From: Ruegeria arenilitoris
GTDB lineage: Bacteria; Pseudomonadota; Alphaproteobacteria; Rhodobacterales; Rhodobacteraceae
DNA: 64,000 bases
Assembly (NCBI RefSeq): GCF_013035315.1
Contig: NZ_WQHP01000010.1
Span: 62,001 to 126,000 of the forward strand
Direction of reading: 5' to 3'
This document shows, one piece after another, positions 18,985 through 28,495 of the stretch (its first letter is position 1; each line of letters starts with the position of its first letter). Position numbers and translations under genes: made by a program. The notes under the pieces were generated by a model. It searched no databases and was not told where the DNA came from. It saw nothing but the letters and a program-made list of their open reading frames with translations.

Positions 18985-19764
18985 TTATTCAACCCCCAGA
19001 ACATCCGGGGTTTTCCACCCAAGATGCTGGCCTCCATCGACGCACAAAAGCTGCCCGGTGACCGCGTGCGCATCCAGAAAATAGCCCAGGGCAGCCGTGA
19101 TATCCGACGGGTTGGAGCCGCGCTCAAGCACAGTGTTGGCGCGCTGTGTTTTGAAGTGTTCTTCGCTTTGCCTGTGGCCCTGCATCGTCGGTCCCGGCCC
19201 GATGGCATTGACCCGGATCGCTGGTGTCAGAGCCTGTGCGGCAGTGCGGGTCAGCGCCCACAAGCCCATCTTGGCAATCGTGTAGGTTATGAATTCCGGC
19301 GTCAGCTTGCGCACCCGCATGTCGACCAGGTTGACGATCAAACCCGTAGCTACGGGTTCGCCTGCCTCGTCGGTATCTGGTTTCAACCCCTGCTCAGCCA
19401 TGGCCTGCGTCAAGACAAAAGGTGCGCGCAAGTTGCTGTCCAGGTGGCGGTCCCAGCTTTGGCGCGTCGCAGTGTGGATGTTGTCGTATTCAAAGATGGA
19501 TGCGTTGTTCACCAGACAAGTGATCGGTCCACCCAACGCCTCGGCCGCGCGGGGTAGCAGAGCCTGAACCTGTGCCTCGTCCAACAGGTCAGCTTGCAAG
19601 GCAACCGCTTTGCCCCCCAACGCCTGCACCTCAGCCACGGTCTCTGACGCGGGTTGTTCAGAGGTCGCATAATGCACAGCGACATCATATCCCCGCTGCG
19701 CCAGATACAGGGCCATTGCCCGGCCCAGACGAATTCCAGCACCGGTTACCAATGCACGGGCCAT
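18985..19764 (-). CDS. SDR-family reductase, pteridine-reductase/FolM-like
   Basis: A 259-aa short-chain dehydrogenase. The cofactor motif TGAGIRLGRA (7-16) has Arg where most SDRs have Gly-Ile-Gly, as in pteridine reductases. The catalytic region reads NLVDMRV with Asp148 at the usual Ser position, then Tyr161 and Lys165 (YTIAK). The Asp-Tyr-Lys set is the pteridine-reductase (PTR1/FolM) arrangement, so reduction of a dihydropterin with NADPH is likely, though unproven. It lies upstream of uvrC on the same strand after an AT-rich gap and 21 nt downstream of the antiporter gene. Confidence 0.82.
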   Translation of the reverse strand: MARALVTGAGIRLGRAMALYLAQRGYDVAVHYATSEQPASETVAEVQALGGKAVALQADLLDEAQVQALLPRAAEALGGPITCLVNNASIFEYDNIHTATRQSWDRHLDSNLRAPFVLTQAMAEQGLKPDTDEAGEPVATGLIVNLVDMRVRKLTPEFITYTIAKMGLWALTRTAAQALTPAIRVNAIGPGPTMQGHRQSEEHFKTQRANTVLERGSNPSDITAALGYFLDAHAVTGQLLCVDGGQHLGWKTPDVLGVE

Positions 19765-19785
19765 GCCTATCCCCTTACTCCAAGA

Positions 19786-20748
19786 TTACGCCAGCAGTGA
19801 GACGATGTAGACCCCGTACAGCAGGGTCAACACCAGACCCCAACCACGCGTGATATCTTTTTTGAAAAACACGAACGGGATCAACAGCAGCGACGCGCCA
19901 AGCATGACCCAAAGATCGAAATGCAGGAACTCTGGATCCACGGGAATGCGGCCGAACAGCGTTGCAATGCCGACAATGGCCAGCAGGTTGAACATATTCG
20001 ACCCGATCACATTGCCCAGCGCAACATCGGCCTGCCTGCGTAAAGCCGCCATGACTGTTGTGGCCAGTTCCGGTAGCGACGTTCCGACCGCGACCAGAGT
20101 CAGGCCGATCACGGTTTCGCTGACACCATAGGTGCGCGCGATGACAGTTGCGTTGTCGACCAGCAAATGCGCGCCCATGGGCAGGCCGATCAGGCCAAGG
20201 ACCAGATAGATCGACAGCTTCCAATACGGCATGTCTGGATCAGCCTCTTCCAGACCTTCCAGTTCGTCATCCTCGGCACAGGCGTCGCCACAAGCTTTGC
20301 GATGCGCATGGGCCTCGCGGAATGCGTTGAACAGAACCAACGCCAAAGCTGCCAAAAGAATTGCACCACTGGTCAGATTGAACACACCACAGAAGGCCAA
20401 TCCGATGAACAAAACGGTGGCCAGCAGCATGAAGACGTAGTTCTTACGACTGTCGCACTCGCTTGTGTGCAGCGTGGCAAGCAACGCGGGCACGCCCAGA
20501 ACCAACAGAATGTTTGCTGTGTTCGAACCCACGACGTTCCCCAAAGCGATCCCCGGCGCGTTTTCCTTGATCGCGCTGATCGCGATCAGCAGCTCTGGGG
20601 CCGAGGTGCCAAAGGCCACGATGGTCAGGCTGACGATAAGGGCCGGTACGCCCAGACGCAGGCTCAGGTTTACTGCGCCGCGCACCAATGCATCCCCTGC
20701 CAGCAGCAGGATCAACAATCCAAGGCCGGATAACAGCCATGCCGTCAT
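19786..20748 (-). CDS. Calcium/sodium antiporter (CaCA family, YrbG-like)
   Basis: A 320-aa inner-membrane cation exchanger. Two alpha repeats carry the ion-binding signatures: AFGTSAPELLIAISAI near residues 45-60 with GNVVGSNTANI, and AVGTSLPELATTVMAALR in the second half with GNVIGSNMFNLL. About ten membrane segments are visible, with an acidic cytoplasmic loop (DACAEDDELEGLEEADPD) between the halves. It would extrude Ca2+ in exchange for Na+ or H+. Its ATG overlaps the stop of a tiny zinc-ribbon gene by 4 nt, and that gene abuts sppA, so the three form one unit. Confidence 0.93.
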   Translation of the reverse strand: MTAWLLSGLGLLILLLAGDALVRGAVNLSLRLGVPALIVSLTIVAFGTSAPELLIAISAIKENAPGIALGNVVGSNTANILLVLGVPALLATLHTSECDSRKNYVFMLLATVLFIGLAFCGVFNLTSGAILLAALALVLFNAFREAHAHRKACGDACAEDDELEGLEEADPDMPYWKLSIYLVLGLIGLPMGAHLLVDNATVIARTYGVSETVIGLTLVAVGTSLPELATTVMAALRRQADVALGNVIGSNMFNLLAIVGIATLFGRIPVDPEFLHFDLWVMLGASLLLIPFVFFKKDITRGWGLVLTLLYGVYIVSLLA

Positions 20749-20915
20749 GTACGGCCTCCTTTTTCGCAGGCACAGGGGCCTTTACCGATCCTGAACCGTC
20801 CGCAGCGCGGACATCTTGCAGACTGCAGCCTTTTCTGTCCCGGAAAGCGCAGCTTGCCGAACATCGCCAGGACACCTATGGCAATCAGGAAAAGGGTGAC
20901 AATCTTGATAATCAC
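20745..20915 (-). CDS. Tiny membrane protein with C-terminal zinc-ribbon-like Cys cluster
   Basis: A 56-aa product starting at GTG 20915, just after the sppA stop. It has one membrane segment (about residues 2-19, IIKIVTLFLIAIGVLAMFG) and a basic C-terminus with four cysteines, CPRCGRFRIGKGPCAC, likely to bind a metal ion. Its stop overlaps the antiporter start by 4 nt (ATGA). A longer in-frame open frame upstream lies antiparallel-free inside sppA in another frame and is not credible. The function is unknown. Confidence 0.7.
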   Translation of the reverse strand: MIIKIVTLFLIAIGVLAMFGKLRFPGQKRLQSARCPRCGRFRIGKGPCACEKGGRT

Positions 20916-20916
20916 G

Positions 20917-21714
20917 TCACAAACCAAAGCGCGCGAAGGCTGCGCGCTCCTCAATGCCGGTGATAGCGTCCTGGGCCAGCGAGGCCCCGAAGCGCGACCA
21001 GATCGGTTTGCGCAGGCCATAGCGGCGGAACTTGACCTTGTCGCCAAAACGTTCCTGCAGTTTCGGCTTCAGATGTGCGACGCCCTCAATCAGGCCTAGT
21101 TCCTGCGCGCGTTTGGCCAGCCAGACCTCGCCCGTGAACAAGTCCGCACTTTGGTCCAGCTTGTCCCCGCGGCGGGTTTTGACGTGGTTGATAAAGTTTT
21201 CATGGATATCGCCAAGCAGACCCTGCAACCGCGCGACATCTTCTTCTTTCTCGGGCGAGAACGGGTCGAGCATGGACTTCGATTTGCCCGCTGTGTGTAC
21301 GCGCCGTTCGATCCCCTGACGCGCCAGAAACACATGCGCACCAAACCCAGCCGAGATTACGCCGATCGACCCCAGAACCGAGCTGTCGTCGGCCCAGATT
21401 TCATCGGCGGCCGCAGCCAGCCAGTACCCGCCAGATGCCGCGACATCCTCGACAAAGGCGATGACCGGCACATCAAGTTCTTCTGACAGCCGCCGGATGC
21501 GCGCCCCGATCAAAGAGCTTTGGACCGGCGAACCGCCGGGCGAATTGATCTCAAGCGCCACGGCGGCGGGTTTGCCTTTGCGAAACGCCTTTTCCAGAAC
21601 GGGGGCCAGCGCGGTGTCGTTCAACGACCCACGCCCCGCCATTCCGATGGCGCCCGACAGACGGACCACGGCCACAAGGGGCTGTTTTTTGACAAACGGC
21701 AGGCTGAGTTTCAT
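20917..21714 (-). CDS. sppA: S49-family signal peptide peptidase-like serine protease
   Basis: A 265-aa short-form S49 protease. The catalytic Ser is probably residue 94 in VAASGGYWLAA, and the partner Lys residue 146 in TAGKSKSMLDPF; ALEINSPGGSP (about 54-63) forms the oxyanion region. These enzymes cut remnant signal peptides or misfolded membrane proteins. There is no obvious N-terminal membrane anchor, as in other SohB-like short forms. The start at 21714 (MKLSLPFVKKQPLVAVVRLS) fits the family; an earlier start would add 36 unrelated residues. It is followed by the tiny Cys-cluster gene with a 1-nt gap. Confidence 0.9.
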   Translation of the reverse strand: MKLSLPFVKKQPLVAVVRLSGAIGMAGRGSLNDTALAPVLEKAFRKGKPAAVALEINSPGGSPVQSSLIGARIRRLSEELDVPVIAFVEDVAASGGYWLAAAADEIWADDSSVLGSIGVISAGFGAHVFLARQGIERRVHTAGKSKSMLDPFSPEKEEDVARLQGLLGDIHENFINHVKTRRGDKLDQSADLFTGEVWLAKRAQELGLIEGVAHLKPKLQERFGDKVKFRRYGLRKPIWSRFGASLAQDAITGIEERAAFARFGL

Positions 21715-21834
21715 GGGTGCCGATGTAGAGTGCGGGTCTGCGCGAAACAAGGGACCGTTCCGGCCTAATACGCGACGTGAACTAAATTCCCACACATGGA
21801 GGGCAAAAATGCAACGCACCATGCGGCCCGCGCT

Positions 21835-22596
21835 CTAGCTGCGAATGCGCCAACCTGTTTTGAAGATCCAGCCAATCACAGCCAGACACAAACCGGTGAA
21901 GGCCAAAATCGCCAGCAGGCTCAGACCGATCGGAACATCCGCCAAGCCATAAAACGACCAGCGAAACCCGGAAATCAGATAGACGACCGGATTGAACAGC
22001 GAAATCGTTTGCCACACCGGCGGCAACATCGAGATCGAGTAGAACGTGCCTCCAAGAAAGATCAGTGGCGTGACGACTAGTTGAGGAACCAGGGACATCT
22101 GTTCAAAGTTACTGGCCCAGATTCCGATGATGAATCCCAACAAAGAAAAGCTGAGGCAAGAGAGGATCAGGAAAGCAGCCATCGCAAATGGGTGTTCGAT
22201 CCTTATGTCCACAAAGAATGTGGCCGTTACAAGGATCACCAGCCCGACGAACAGGGACTTCGTTGCAGCGGCCCCGACGTAACCGATGACGATCTCGATG
22301 AAATTCACGGGCGCGGACAGCAACTCGAAAATCGTACCCAGAAACTTGGGGAAGTAGATTCCGAACGACGCGTTGGAAATCGCCAGCATCACGACTGACA
22401 GCATGATCAGGCCGGGCACGATAAACGCGCCATAGGACACGCCCTCGACCTCTTGGATGCGGCTGCCAATCGCGGTGCCGAAGACCACGAAATACAACGA
22501 GGTCGACAGGACCGGCGACAGAAAGCTCTGCGCCAGGGTTCGGAAGAACCGGGCCATCTCGAACCGATATATTGCGGCAACGGCGGACCAGTTCAT
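21835..22596 (-). CDS. ABC-2 type transporter permease
   Basis: A 253-aa inner-membrane permease with six predicted segments, belonging to the ABC-2 export family (NodJ/DrrB-like). The conserved segment [20 protein letters not shown] near residue 185 and the GASNFEQ-like loop before it are characteristic. It pairs with the ATPase encoded immediately upstream, whose stop overlaps this start by 4 nt. The exported substrate cannot be told; polysaccharide, lipid or drug are all possible. Confidence 0.92.
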   Translation of the reverse strand: MNWSAVAAIYRFEMARFFRTLAQSFLSPVLSTSLYFVVFGTAIGSRIQEVEGVSYGAFIVPGLIMLSVVMLAISNASFGIYFPKFLGTIFELLSAPVNFIEIVIGYVGAAATKSLFVGLVILVTATFFVDIRIEHPFAMAAFLILSCLSFSLLGFIIGIWASNFEQMSLVPQLVVTPLIFLGGTFYSISMLPPVWQTISLFNPVVYLISGFRWSFYGLADVPIGLSLLAILAFTGLCLAVIGWIFKTGWRIRS

Positions 22597-23522
22597 GCGG
22601 GTTCTCCCGATACCAGATTCACGAATATCTCTTCCAGACTCGACTGCCGGGTTTGCACGTCGCGCAACACCAGCCCGGCCTGCGCAACATCGTTCAACAA
22701 TGTGGTGATCCCGGTGCGATCCGCGTGTGTGTCATAGGTATAGACCAGCGCATCACCGTTGCCGTTCAGTGTCAGATTGTGCGCCGCCAGACTATCGGGA
22801 ATGGCCTGAATGGGCTCGGTCAGCATGACCTCGATCTGTTTCTTGCCCATCTGAGCCATCAAGGTGTCTTTATCCTGCACAAGCAGCAGCTCACCCTTGT
22901 CGATCACACCGATCCGGTCGGCGATCGCCTCAGCCTCTTCGATGTAGTGCGTGGTCAAGATAATGGTGACCCCGGCCCGTTTCAGCTCGGCCACAATCTC
23001 CCACATATCCTTGCGCAGTTCGACATCCACCCCTGCGGTTGGCTCGTCCAGAAACAGCACCCGCGGCTCATGCGCCAGAGCTTTGGCGATCAGCACCCGG
23101 CGCTTCATGCCCCCGGACAGCTCTTTGATCGCGTTTTTCCGTTTTTCCCAAAGCGACAGCTTGCGCAATATCTCTTCGATCCGTGCATTGTCACTGCCAT
23201 ATCCGAACAGCCCGCGCGAGAACCGCACGGTGTTCCAAACCTTCTCGAACGGCTCCAGAGCGATTTCCTGCGGCACCAGCCCGATCATTCGACGCGCGGC
23301 GCGATACTCGGTCTGGATGTTGTGCCCTCCGACGGTCACAGAACCCGAGGTCGGCGTCGTGATACCGCAAATGGTCGAGATCAACGTGGTCTTGCCGGCC
23401 CCGTTCGGCCCAAGCAGCGCCAGAATCTCGCCCTGCTCGATATCCAGCGTCACGCCTTTCAGCGCTTCGAATCCGTCGGCGTAGGACTTGCGTAATTCCT
23501 TGATGGACAGAATGGTTGTCAT
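22593..23522 (-). CDS. ABC-2 type transporter ATP-binding protein
   Basis: Cytoplasmic ATPase of 309 aa for the adjacent ABC-2 permease. Walker [11 protein letters not shown]-loop, signature [10 protein letters not shown], Walker [13 protein letters not shown] and the H-loop (TTHYIEEAE) are all present. A C-terminal DUF4162-like extension ([20 protein letters not shown] onward) is typical of this export group. The start at 23522 ([20 protein letters not shown]) is taken over one nine codons earlier. It is co-transcribed with the permease. Confidence 0.95.
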   Translation of the reverse strand: MTTILSIKELRKSYADGFEALKGVTLDIEQGEILALLGPNGAGKTTLISTICGITTPTSGSVTVGGHNIQTEYRAARRMIGLVPQEIALEPFEKVWNTVRFSRGLFGYGSDNARIEEILRKLSLWEKRKNAIKELSGGMKRRVLIAKALAHEPRVLFLDEPTAGVDVELRKDMWEIVAELKRAGVTIILTTHYIEEAEAIADRIGVIDKGELLLVQDKDTLMAQMGKKQIEVMLTEPIQAIPDSLAAHNLTLNGNGDALVYTYDTHADRTGITTLLNDVAQAGLVLRDVQTRQSSLEEIFVNLVSGEPA

Positions 23523-23623
23523 GCACGTTCCCTGTTCTGGCGGGCACACTACCCCGGCAGATCGGCGCAGAACAGGTCAATTCCGCACAGAGTTCTGCGC
23601 TTTTTTGTAGGTGATATGTTGCG

Positions 23624-24889
23624 TCAGGTGCGGGCGTGCTGCTGCATCTCGGCGATCCGCTTTTGCACAAGCTCCACATGCAGGCGGGCATCGTATTGCC
23701 CTTGCCGATAGGCCGCAGGCAGCCGTAGCGTCGCCAGCCGTTCGTCCAAAGCGCTCAGATGCGACTGCATGTCTTGCAAGGCATCGGCGTCAGGATCATT
23801 GGCCAGTTCCTGTTCAATATCTCGGATCTCGGGGTAGTGCTGCCAGACCCGCCACCGCATCGCGTAGGCATAGGCCAACGGCAACAGCCGCATCAAAGGA
23901 ACAACGATGAAAAAGAACGGCAGTAACAGCAACAACACCCGATTGATCTGTGCCGCGATCCAATAGGGCAGCCAGTTGTGCCAGGTCGACGGACCGTCGA
24001 GGATCAGTTGCCGCGCCGTATTGCTGACGACCATTCCGGCACCTTCAAGGTTCGGAAACGCGCCAGGATCGGCGAGAATACCGCGCGTGCTGTGCAGCTC
24101 GATCGCGGCCATGGTCAGCCTGTTGATCAGCGCAGGATGCAGATCTGGCCGCACGACCAGACGGGCCTCAAGTGCGATCAGATCCACCGGCCGCGGCGGC
24201 AAAACCGGATCAAGGGACATCCCCCCGGCAGGAACAGTCACCACCGTCGCGTATTCCAACCTGCGCGAGATCGCCTGAACATGATCCAGCGCCAGCACCC
24301 GCAGCCCCGGCTCGTCATAGGCCGCTTTCAGGTACGGTGCCTCAATCGGCGCGACAAAAACGGCGATATCCAACTCTCCGGCCAGCAAAGCCGCTGCTGC
24401 ATCGGCATAAGGGATTGAAGCATGCGTATTCTGTGCCTCACTCAACCCCACCGCTTTTTCGAAATCACGAAACGCCGCTGCGGTACCGGACCCCGGCGCG
24501 CCGCTGTTTATCCGTAAACCAGTCCAAAGCGCCGGGTTGCGCGGAATATCTGCATCAGCGTTCACTAGAAAAATGATGGGTTCAAAAAACACGGCCCCAA
24601 CAGCTTCGGCCTTTCCCGGATCAACCCGAATACCACCCTGCAGAAAAGCCGCATCCACCTGTCCCGTATTCAGCAACTCGGCATTCTCAACCGACCCTGC
24701 GGTATCCACGATATCCAACTGCAGATCGTCGCGCGCCAGAATCGCCGCATAGTCCTGAGCGTCCGTTTCATAGGCCCCACCCACTGGTCCAGCCGCCAAC
24801 AGCAAACTGCCCGGCGGATGCAAGCGCGCAAGCACACCCACAACCACAGCCAGCGCAACGGCGCCCCCGAAAAGGATCCACAACCGCAT
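23624..24889 (-). CDS. TAXI-family TRAP solute-binding protein with C-terminal membrane segments
   Basis: A 421-aa protein. An N-terminal anchor (LWILFGGAVALAVVVGVLA) leads into a periplasmic TAXI-type binding domain (GPVGGAYETDAQDYAAILAR, TAGSVENAELLNTGQVDAAF, INSGAPGSGTAAAFRDF). After about residue 310 come one or two membrane segments (RVLLLLLPFFFIVVPLMRLL) and a basic helical tail. This membrane-tethered form has no TRAP permease genes beside it here, so it may sense rather than transport its ligand. Two ATG codons six apart are possible starts; I chose the inner one, next to the anchor. Confidence 0.85.
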   Translation of the reverse strand: MRLWILFGGAVALAVVVGVLARLHPPGSLLLAAGPVGGAYETDAQDYAAILARDDLQLDIVDTAGSVENAELLNTGQVDAAFLQGGIRVDPGKAEAVGAVFFEPIIFLVNADADIPRNPALWTGLRINSGAPGSGTAAAFRDFEKAVGLSEAQNTHASIPYADAAAALLAGELDIAVFVAPIEAPYLKAAYDEPGLRVLALDHVQAISRRLEYATVVTVPAGGMSLDPVLPPRPVDLIALEARLVVRPDLHPALINRLTMAAIELHSTRGILADPGAFPNLEGAGMVVSNTARQLILDGPSTWHNWLPYWIAAQINRVLLLLLPFFFIVVPLMRLLPLAYAYAMRWRVWQHYPEIRDIEQELANDPDADALQDMQSHLSALDERLATLRLPAAYRQGQYDARLHVELVQKRIAEMQQHART

Positions 24890-25012
24890 CCGAGCCTCGC
24901 TCTCCATCCCGCGTTAGACGCTAAGGATTGCGTGACCATCTGACAAGACAGCAGAATCCAGCCTTGCATTTCCAAGCCATCCCCGAAAACCTGCGCCGAA
25001 AGGAGGAACCCA

Positions 25013-26122
25013 ATGCTCAACGGAATTCGGATCATAGAGGTCGAGGGCTTGGGACCAGGCCCATTCGCGGCGATGCTACTGGCGGATCTGGGCGCAGATG
25101 TCGTCACGATCCACCGCAAAGGGCAACACGCCGCGCCGGGCATGCCGGAACAATCCGTCCTGGATCGTGGCAAACGTTCAATCGATCTGGACCTCAAGGA
25201 CCCCGCCGATCTGGAAATCGCCCGTCGCCTGATTGCCGCAGCCGATGCCCTGATCGAGGGGTTCCGCCCGGGGGTGATGGAAAAGCTGGGTTTAGGCCCC
25301 GAGGCCTTCAGGGATAACAATCCTGGGCTTGTATATGGTCGCATGACCGGTTGGGGACAGGACAGCCCGCTTTCCGACACGGCTGGCCACGATCTGAACT
25401 ATATCTCTTTGTCGGGCGCCCTGTGGTATGCCTCCGCCCCCGGCCACCCCCCACAAACCCCTGCCACGCTGGTCGGTGACATTGGCGGCGGCGCAATGTA
25501 TCTGGTCGCCGGGATATTAGCCGGGATTTTGAACGCTCAACGAACCGGACAAGGCACGGTCGTTGACGCTGCCATTTATGACGGATCGGCACATATGATG
25601 AACCTGTTGATGAGCCTGCGCCAAACCGGCAACCTATCCGACGCGCGCGGCGCAAGCCTGCTGGACGGCCCCCATTGGAGCCGCACCTACGCATGCGCAG
25701 ATCAGGGATTTGTTTCGGTGCAATGCCTCGAGCCGAAATTTTATGCCGAGTTCCTGCAGAGACTGGACCTCACCGACGATCCCGAATTTCAAAAACAGTA
25801 TGTGCCCGCGCTCTGGCCCGCGCTTGCGCAGCGACTCGCAGAGATTTTCGCGCAGCAACCCCGTGACCACTGGGCGGACCTGTTCAAGGGCACCGATGCC
25901 TGCGTTGCGCCAGTTCTCAGCCCGCAAGAGGCCCAAGCCCACCCCATGAACACCGCACGCCAAACCTGGATAGAACAAGACGGCGTGTTTCAGGCCGCCG
26001 CCGCCCCGCGTTTTGCGAACCACGAATGGCAGCCCAAACCCATCCCAAGCCGCGGCGAACACCGACAGGACATTCTGGAGGAGTTGGCCACAAATACAGC
26101 CCCCGCCTCTTCTCCTGGCTAA
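25013..26122 (+). CDS. CaiB/BaiF CoA-transferase family protein, alpha-methylacyl-CoA racemase-like
   Basis: A 369-aa class III CoA-transferase-fold protein. It carries the catalytic set of alpha-methylacyl-CoA racemase rather than a transferase Asp: His126 (AGHDLNY), Asp156 (VGDIGGG) and Glu240 (CLEPKFY) fall at the same positions as in the mycobacterial enzyme (His126, Asp156, Glu241). It probably epimerises 2-methylacyl-CoA esters in branched-chain or sterol-side-chain catabolism. A strong Shine-Dalgarno, aggagg, lies at 25001-25006. The C-terminal residues run into a dispersed repeat shared with the end of hemE. Confidence 0.9.
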   Translation: MLNGIRIIEVEGLGPGPFAAMLLADLGADVVTIHRKGQHAAPGMPEQSVLDRGKRSIDLDLKDPADLEIARRLIAAADALIEGFRPGVMEKLGLGPEAFRDNNPGLVYGRMTGWGQDSPLSDTAGHDLNYISLSGALWYASAPGHPPQTPATLVGDIGGGAMYLVAGILAGILNAQRTGQGTVVDAAIYDGSAHMMNLLMSLRQTGNLSDARGASLLDGPHWSRTYACADQGFVSVQCLEPKFYAEFLQRLDLTDDPEFQKQYVPALWPALAQRLAEIFAQQPRDHWADLFKGTDACVAPVLSPQEAQAHPMNTARQTWIEQDGVFQAAAAPRFANHEWQPKPIPSRGEHRQDILEELATNTAPASSPG

Positions 26123-26170
26123 AAATACCTCGGGGTGAATTGGCCGCAGGCCAAGAGGGGCTGGCCCCTC
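26116..26170. repeat. Dispersed palindromic repeat / bidirectional terminator, copy 1
   Basis: Begins TGGCTAAAAATACCTCGGGG and contains two hairpins: TTGGCC-GCA-GGCCAA (26140-26154) and GAGGGGC-TG-GCCCCTC (26155-26170). It fills the gap between the convergent CaiB-type gene and hemE. A closely similar copy in the opposite orientation is at 30916-30980. It resembles repeats I know to be widespread between genes in Rhodobacteraceae. Confidence 0.85.
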
Positions 26171-27213
26171 TACCCGTCCCGCCACGACCGCACAGTGTCG
26201 ATCATCAACTGAACATTTTCAGGATCGGCATCGGGCGTGATCCCGTGGCCCAGGTTGAAGATATGCGGCCCCTTCGAGAACGCCTGCACGATGCGTCTCG
26301 TCTCATCCACCAGCGCCTGCCCACCCGTCACCATGTGGGACGAAGCCAGATTGCCCTGAACGCAGCCATCCACCTGCACATGCTCTGCCGCCCAGTCCGG
26401 CGAAACAGAGTTGTCCAGTGCAACGCAATCAACGCCAGTGGCCTTGGCAAAACCGACATAGGCGTCGCCCGCTTCACGCGGGAACCCGATCACCGGGATT
26501 CCGGGATGGCGCTCCTTGATCGCCTGAGTAATCACTCTGCACGGCTCAACAGCGTATTTTTGAAACGCTTCGCCTTTCAGCGACCCGGCCCAGCTGTCAA
26601 AGATTTTGACCACCTCGGCCCCGGCCTCGATCTGGGCCGAAAGGTATTCGATCGTCGCCTGCGTAATCCGCTCCAGCAGCGCTTCAAACAGCGCCGTGTT
26701 GCCTTCGCGCAGCGCATGGGCGGGTCCCTGATCCGGCGTGCCGCGTCCGGCGATCATATAGGTGGCCACGGTCCAGGGCGCGCCAGCGAACCCGATCAGA
26801 GTCGTTTCGGATGGCAATTCGCGCGACAGGATGCGAACCGTCTCATAGACTGGCGACAGGGTTTCATGGATGTCGGCGACGGGTTTCAACGCATCAAATT
26901 CTGATTGCTGCGTGATCGTCGACAAACGCGGCCCCTCGCCCGTGACAAACCACAGATCAGCGCCCAGCGCCTGTGGCACCAGCAGGATATCGGCAAACAG
27001 GATCGCCGCGTCGAACCCGTATCGGCGGATCGGTTGCAGCGTCACTTCGGCCGCCAGTTCGGGGTTGTAACACAAAGACAGGAAATCGCCGGCCTGCGCA
27101 CGGGTTGCGCGATACTCGGGCAGATAACGCCCGGCCTGCCGCATCATCCAGATCGGCGGCACATCCTGCACCTCGCCCGCCAGCGCCCGCAGCAGTTTCT
27201 TTGTCTCGGCCAT
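26170..27213 (-). CDS. hemE: Uroporphyrinogen decarboxylase
   Basis: Cytosolic heme-pathway enzyme converting uroporphyrinogen III to coproporphyrinogen III. The 347-aa length is normal. The signature [17 protein letters not shown] near the N-terminus and the [14 protein letters not shown] block are present, as is the FDSWAGSL segment. The start at 27213 ([14 protein letters not shown]) is taken; a longer frame would add 24 unrelated residues. It is divergent from hemC across 107 nt, so the two heme genes share a promoter region. Confidence 0.97.
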   Translation of the reverse strand: MAETKKLLRALAGEVQDVPPIWMMRQAGRYLPEYRATRAQAGDFLSLCYNPELAAEVTLQPIRRYGFDAAILFADILLVPQALGADLWFVTGEGPRLSTITQQSEFDALKPVADIHETLSPVYETVRILSRELPSETTLIGFAGAPWTVATYMIAGRGTPDQGPAHALREGNTALFEALLERITQATIEYLSAQIEAGAEVVKIFDSWAGSLKGEAFQKYAVEPCRVITQAIKERHPGIPVIGFPREAGDAYVGFAKATGVDCVALDNSVSPDWAAEHVQVDGCVQGNLASSHMVTGGQALVDETRRIVQAFSKGPHIFNLGHGITPDADPENVQLMIDTVRSWRDG

Positions 27214-27320
27214 CTTTTTCCCCAATCGTCTGGTTTGTCGCAACGGGTCGTGCCTCAGTGGCAATTTGTCAAGCTCTGCCCCCATTGTCAGGGCAATGTG
27301 ACGCGACTAAAGCTGTGCGT

Positions 27321-28280
27321 ATGACACTGACCCTGCCAACCCCCGCATCACCGCTCAAGATCGGCACTCGTGGCTCACCGCTGGCGCTGGCACAAGCCCA
27401 TGAAACCCGCGAACGCCTGGGCAAAGCCTTTGATCTGCCCGATGAGGCGTTCGAAATCGTTGTGATCAAAACCACCGGCGATAACCGGGCAATGATCGAT
27501 GCGGATCGGCCGTTGAAAGAGATTGGCAACAAGGGTCTGTTCACCAAAGAAATCGAAGAGGCACTGCTAAGCGGCGATATCGACATCGCGGTGCATTCCA
27601 CCAAGGATATGCCGGTCGCTCAACCCCACGGGCTGGTACTGGACACGTTCCTGCCACGCGAAGACGTGCGGGATGCGTTTATCTCTCCCAGCCTAAGTTC
27701 GATCCACGAGCTTGCCCAAGGGGCTGTGGTGGGCACGTCATCACTGCGGCGACGGGCGCAATTGCTGAACCGCCGTCCCGATCTGAACGTGGTTGAATTC
27801 AGGGGCAATGTGCAGACGCGCCTGAAAAAGCTGTCCGACGGTGTGGCGGACTGCACCTTTCTGGCCATGGCCGGTATCCGGCGCCTGAAAATGGACGAGG
27901 TTCCCGCCACCGCCATTTCAACCGAGGATATGCTGCCCGCTATCGCGCAGGGCACAATCGGCATCGAACGGCGTAGCGACGACACCCGCGCGGCTGAAAT
28001 GCTCGAAGCAATCCACCATGCGGAAACCGGTCAGCGCCTGGCCGCTGAACGCGCCTTGCTGGCGGCGCTGGATGGCTCATGTGAAACCCCCATCGCGGGT
28101 CTGGCCGAGATACAAGAAGGCCAACTGCGCCTGCGCGGAGAGGTGCTGCGCCCCGACGGGTCCGAGGCAATCTCTGAAGACGTTACAGGTGCCATCGCAG
28201 ACGGGTCAGACATGGGCCGCGCCTTGGCGGACTCCCTGCTAAAGCAGGCCGGTCCGGGATTTTTCGACTGGAGAAACTAA
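27321..28280 (+). CDS. hemC: Hydroxymethylbilane synthase (porphobilinogen deaminase)
   Basis: Polymerises four porphobilinogen molecules to hydroxymethylbilane in heme and cobamide synthesis. The 319-aa length is normal. Asp88 in DIDIAVHSTKDMP is the catalytic residue and Cys254 in GSCETPIAG holds the dipyrromethane cofactor. GTSSLRRRAQL (138-148) and FRGNVQTRLKKL bind the growing chain. The open frame extends upstream into hemE, but the ATG at 27321 (MTLTLPTPASPLKIGTRGSP) matches the family. Confidence 0.97.
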   Translation: MTLTLPTPASPLKIGTRGSPLALAQAHETRERLGKAFDLPDEAFEIVVIKTTGDNRAMIDADRPLKEIGNKGLFTKEIEEALLSGDIDIAVHSTKDMPVAQPHGLVLDTFLPREDVRDAFISPSLSSIHELAQGAVVGTSSLRRRAQLLNRRPDLNVVEFRGNVQTRLKKLSDGVADCTFLAMAGIRRLKMDEVPATAISTEDMLPAIAQGTIGIERRSDDTRAAEMLEAIHHAETGQRLAAERALLAALDGSCETPIAGLAEIQEGQLRLRGEVLRPDGSEAISEDVTGAIADGSDMGRALADSLLKQAGPGFFDWRN

Positions 28281-28495
28281 AAAAGTTTAAGAAAAGTGAA
28301 CTACTTCACTGAGGCGACCGTTCGAATAAGGCACAACTGTGTCATACCGATTGAGAAGTCGGGACGGTCTCGAAAAAGTCGAAAGTTTTTTTAGTCCGTT
28401 CTTTTTTGTAAGTGGTATTCGAGGGGGCGAGGCCTCATCCCGAACTCCGATCAGTAAGGGCCGTTGTCTGAGAAGACAGCGGCCCGCTTAGTTTC
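28281..28495. other. Structured intergenic region between hemC and an aminotransferase gene
   Basis: This convergent gap is AT-rich near hemC and holds several small dyads. AGTGAA-CTAC-TTCACT begins near 28295, GAGGCCTC lies near 28427, and T runs are at about 28386 and 28404. The terminator hairpin at 28458-28485 ends it. A small RNA is possible; no open frame was found. Confidence 0.4.
28458..28485 (+). terminator. Terminator hairpin after hemC
   Basis: A 12-bp stem, GGGCCGTTGTCT with AGACAGCGGCCC (one G-U pair), closes a GAGA tetraloop. It is followed by gcttagtttctta on the plus strand, a weak U-rich tail. It separates hemC from the convergent aminotransferase gene. Confidence 0.75.

Noticed and set aside
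27214..27320. Replication origin next to hemE
   Set aside because: Some alphaproteobacteria have oriC by hemE, but this 107-nt gap has no DnaA boxes or AT-rich stretch, and no dnaA, parAB or gid genes are near.
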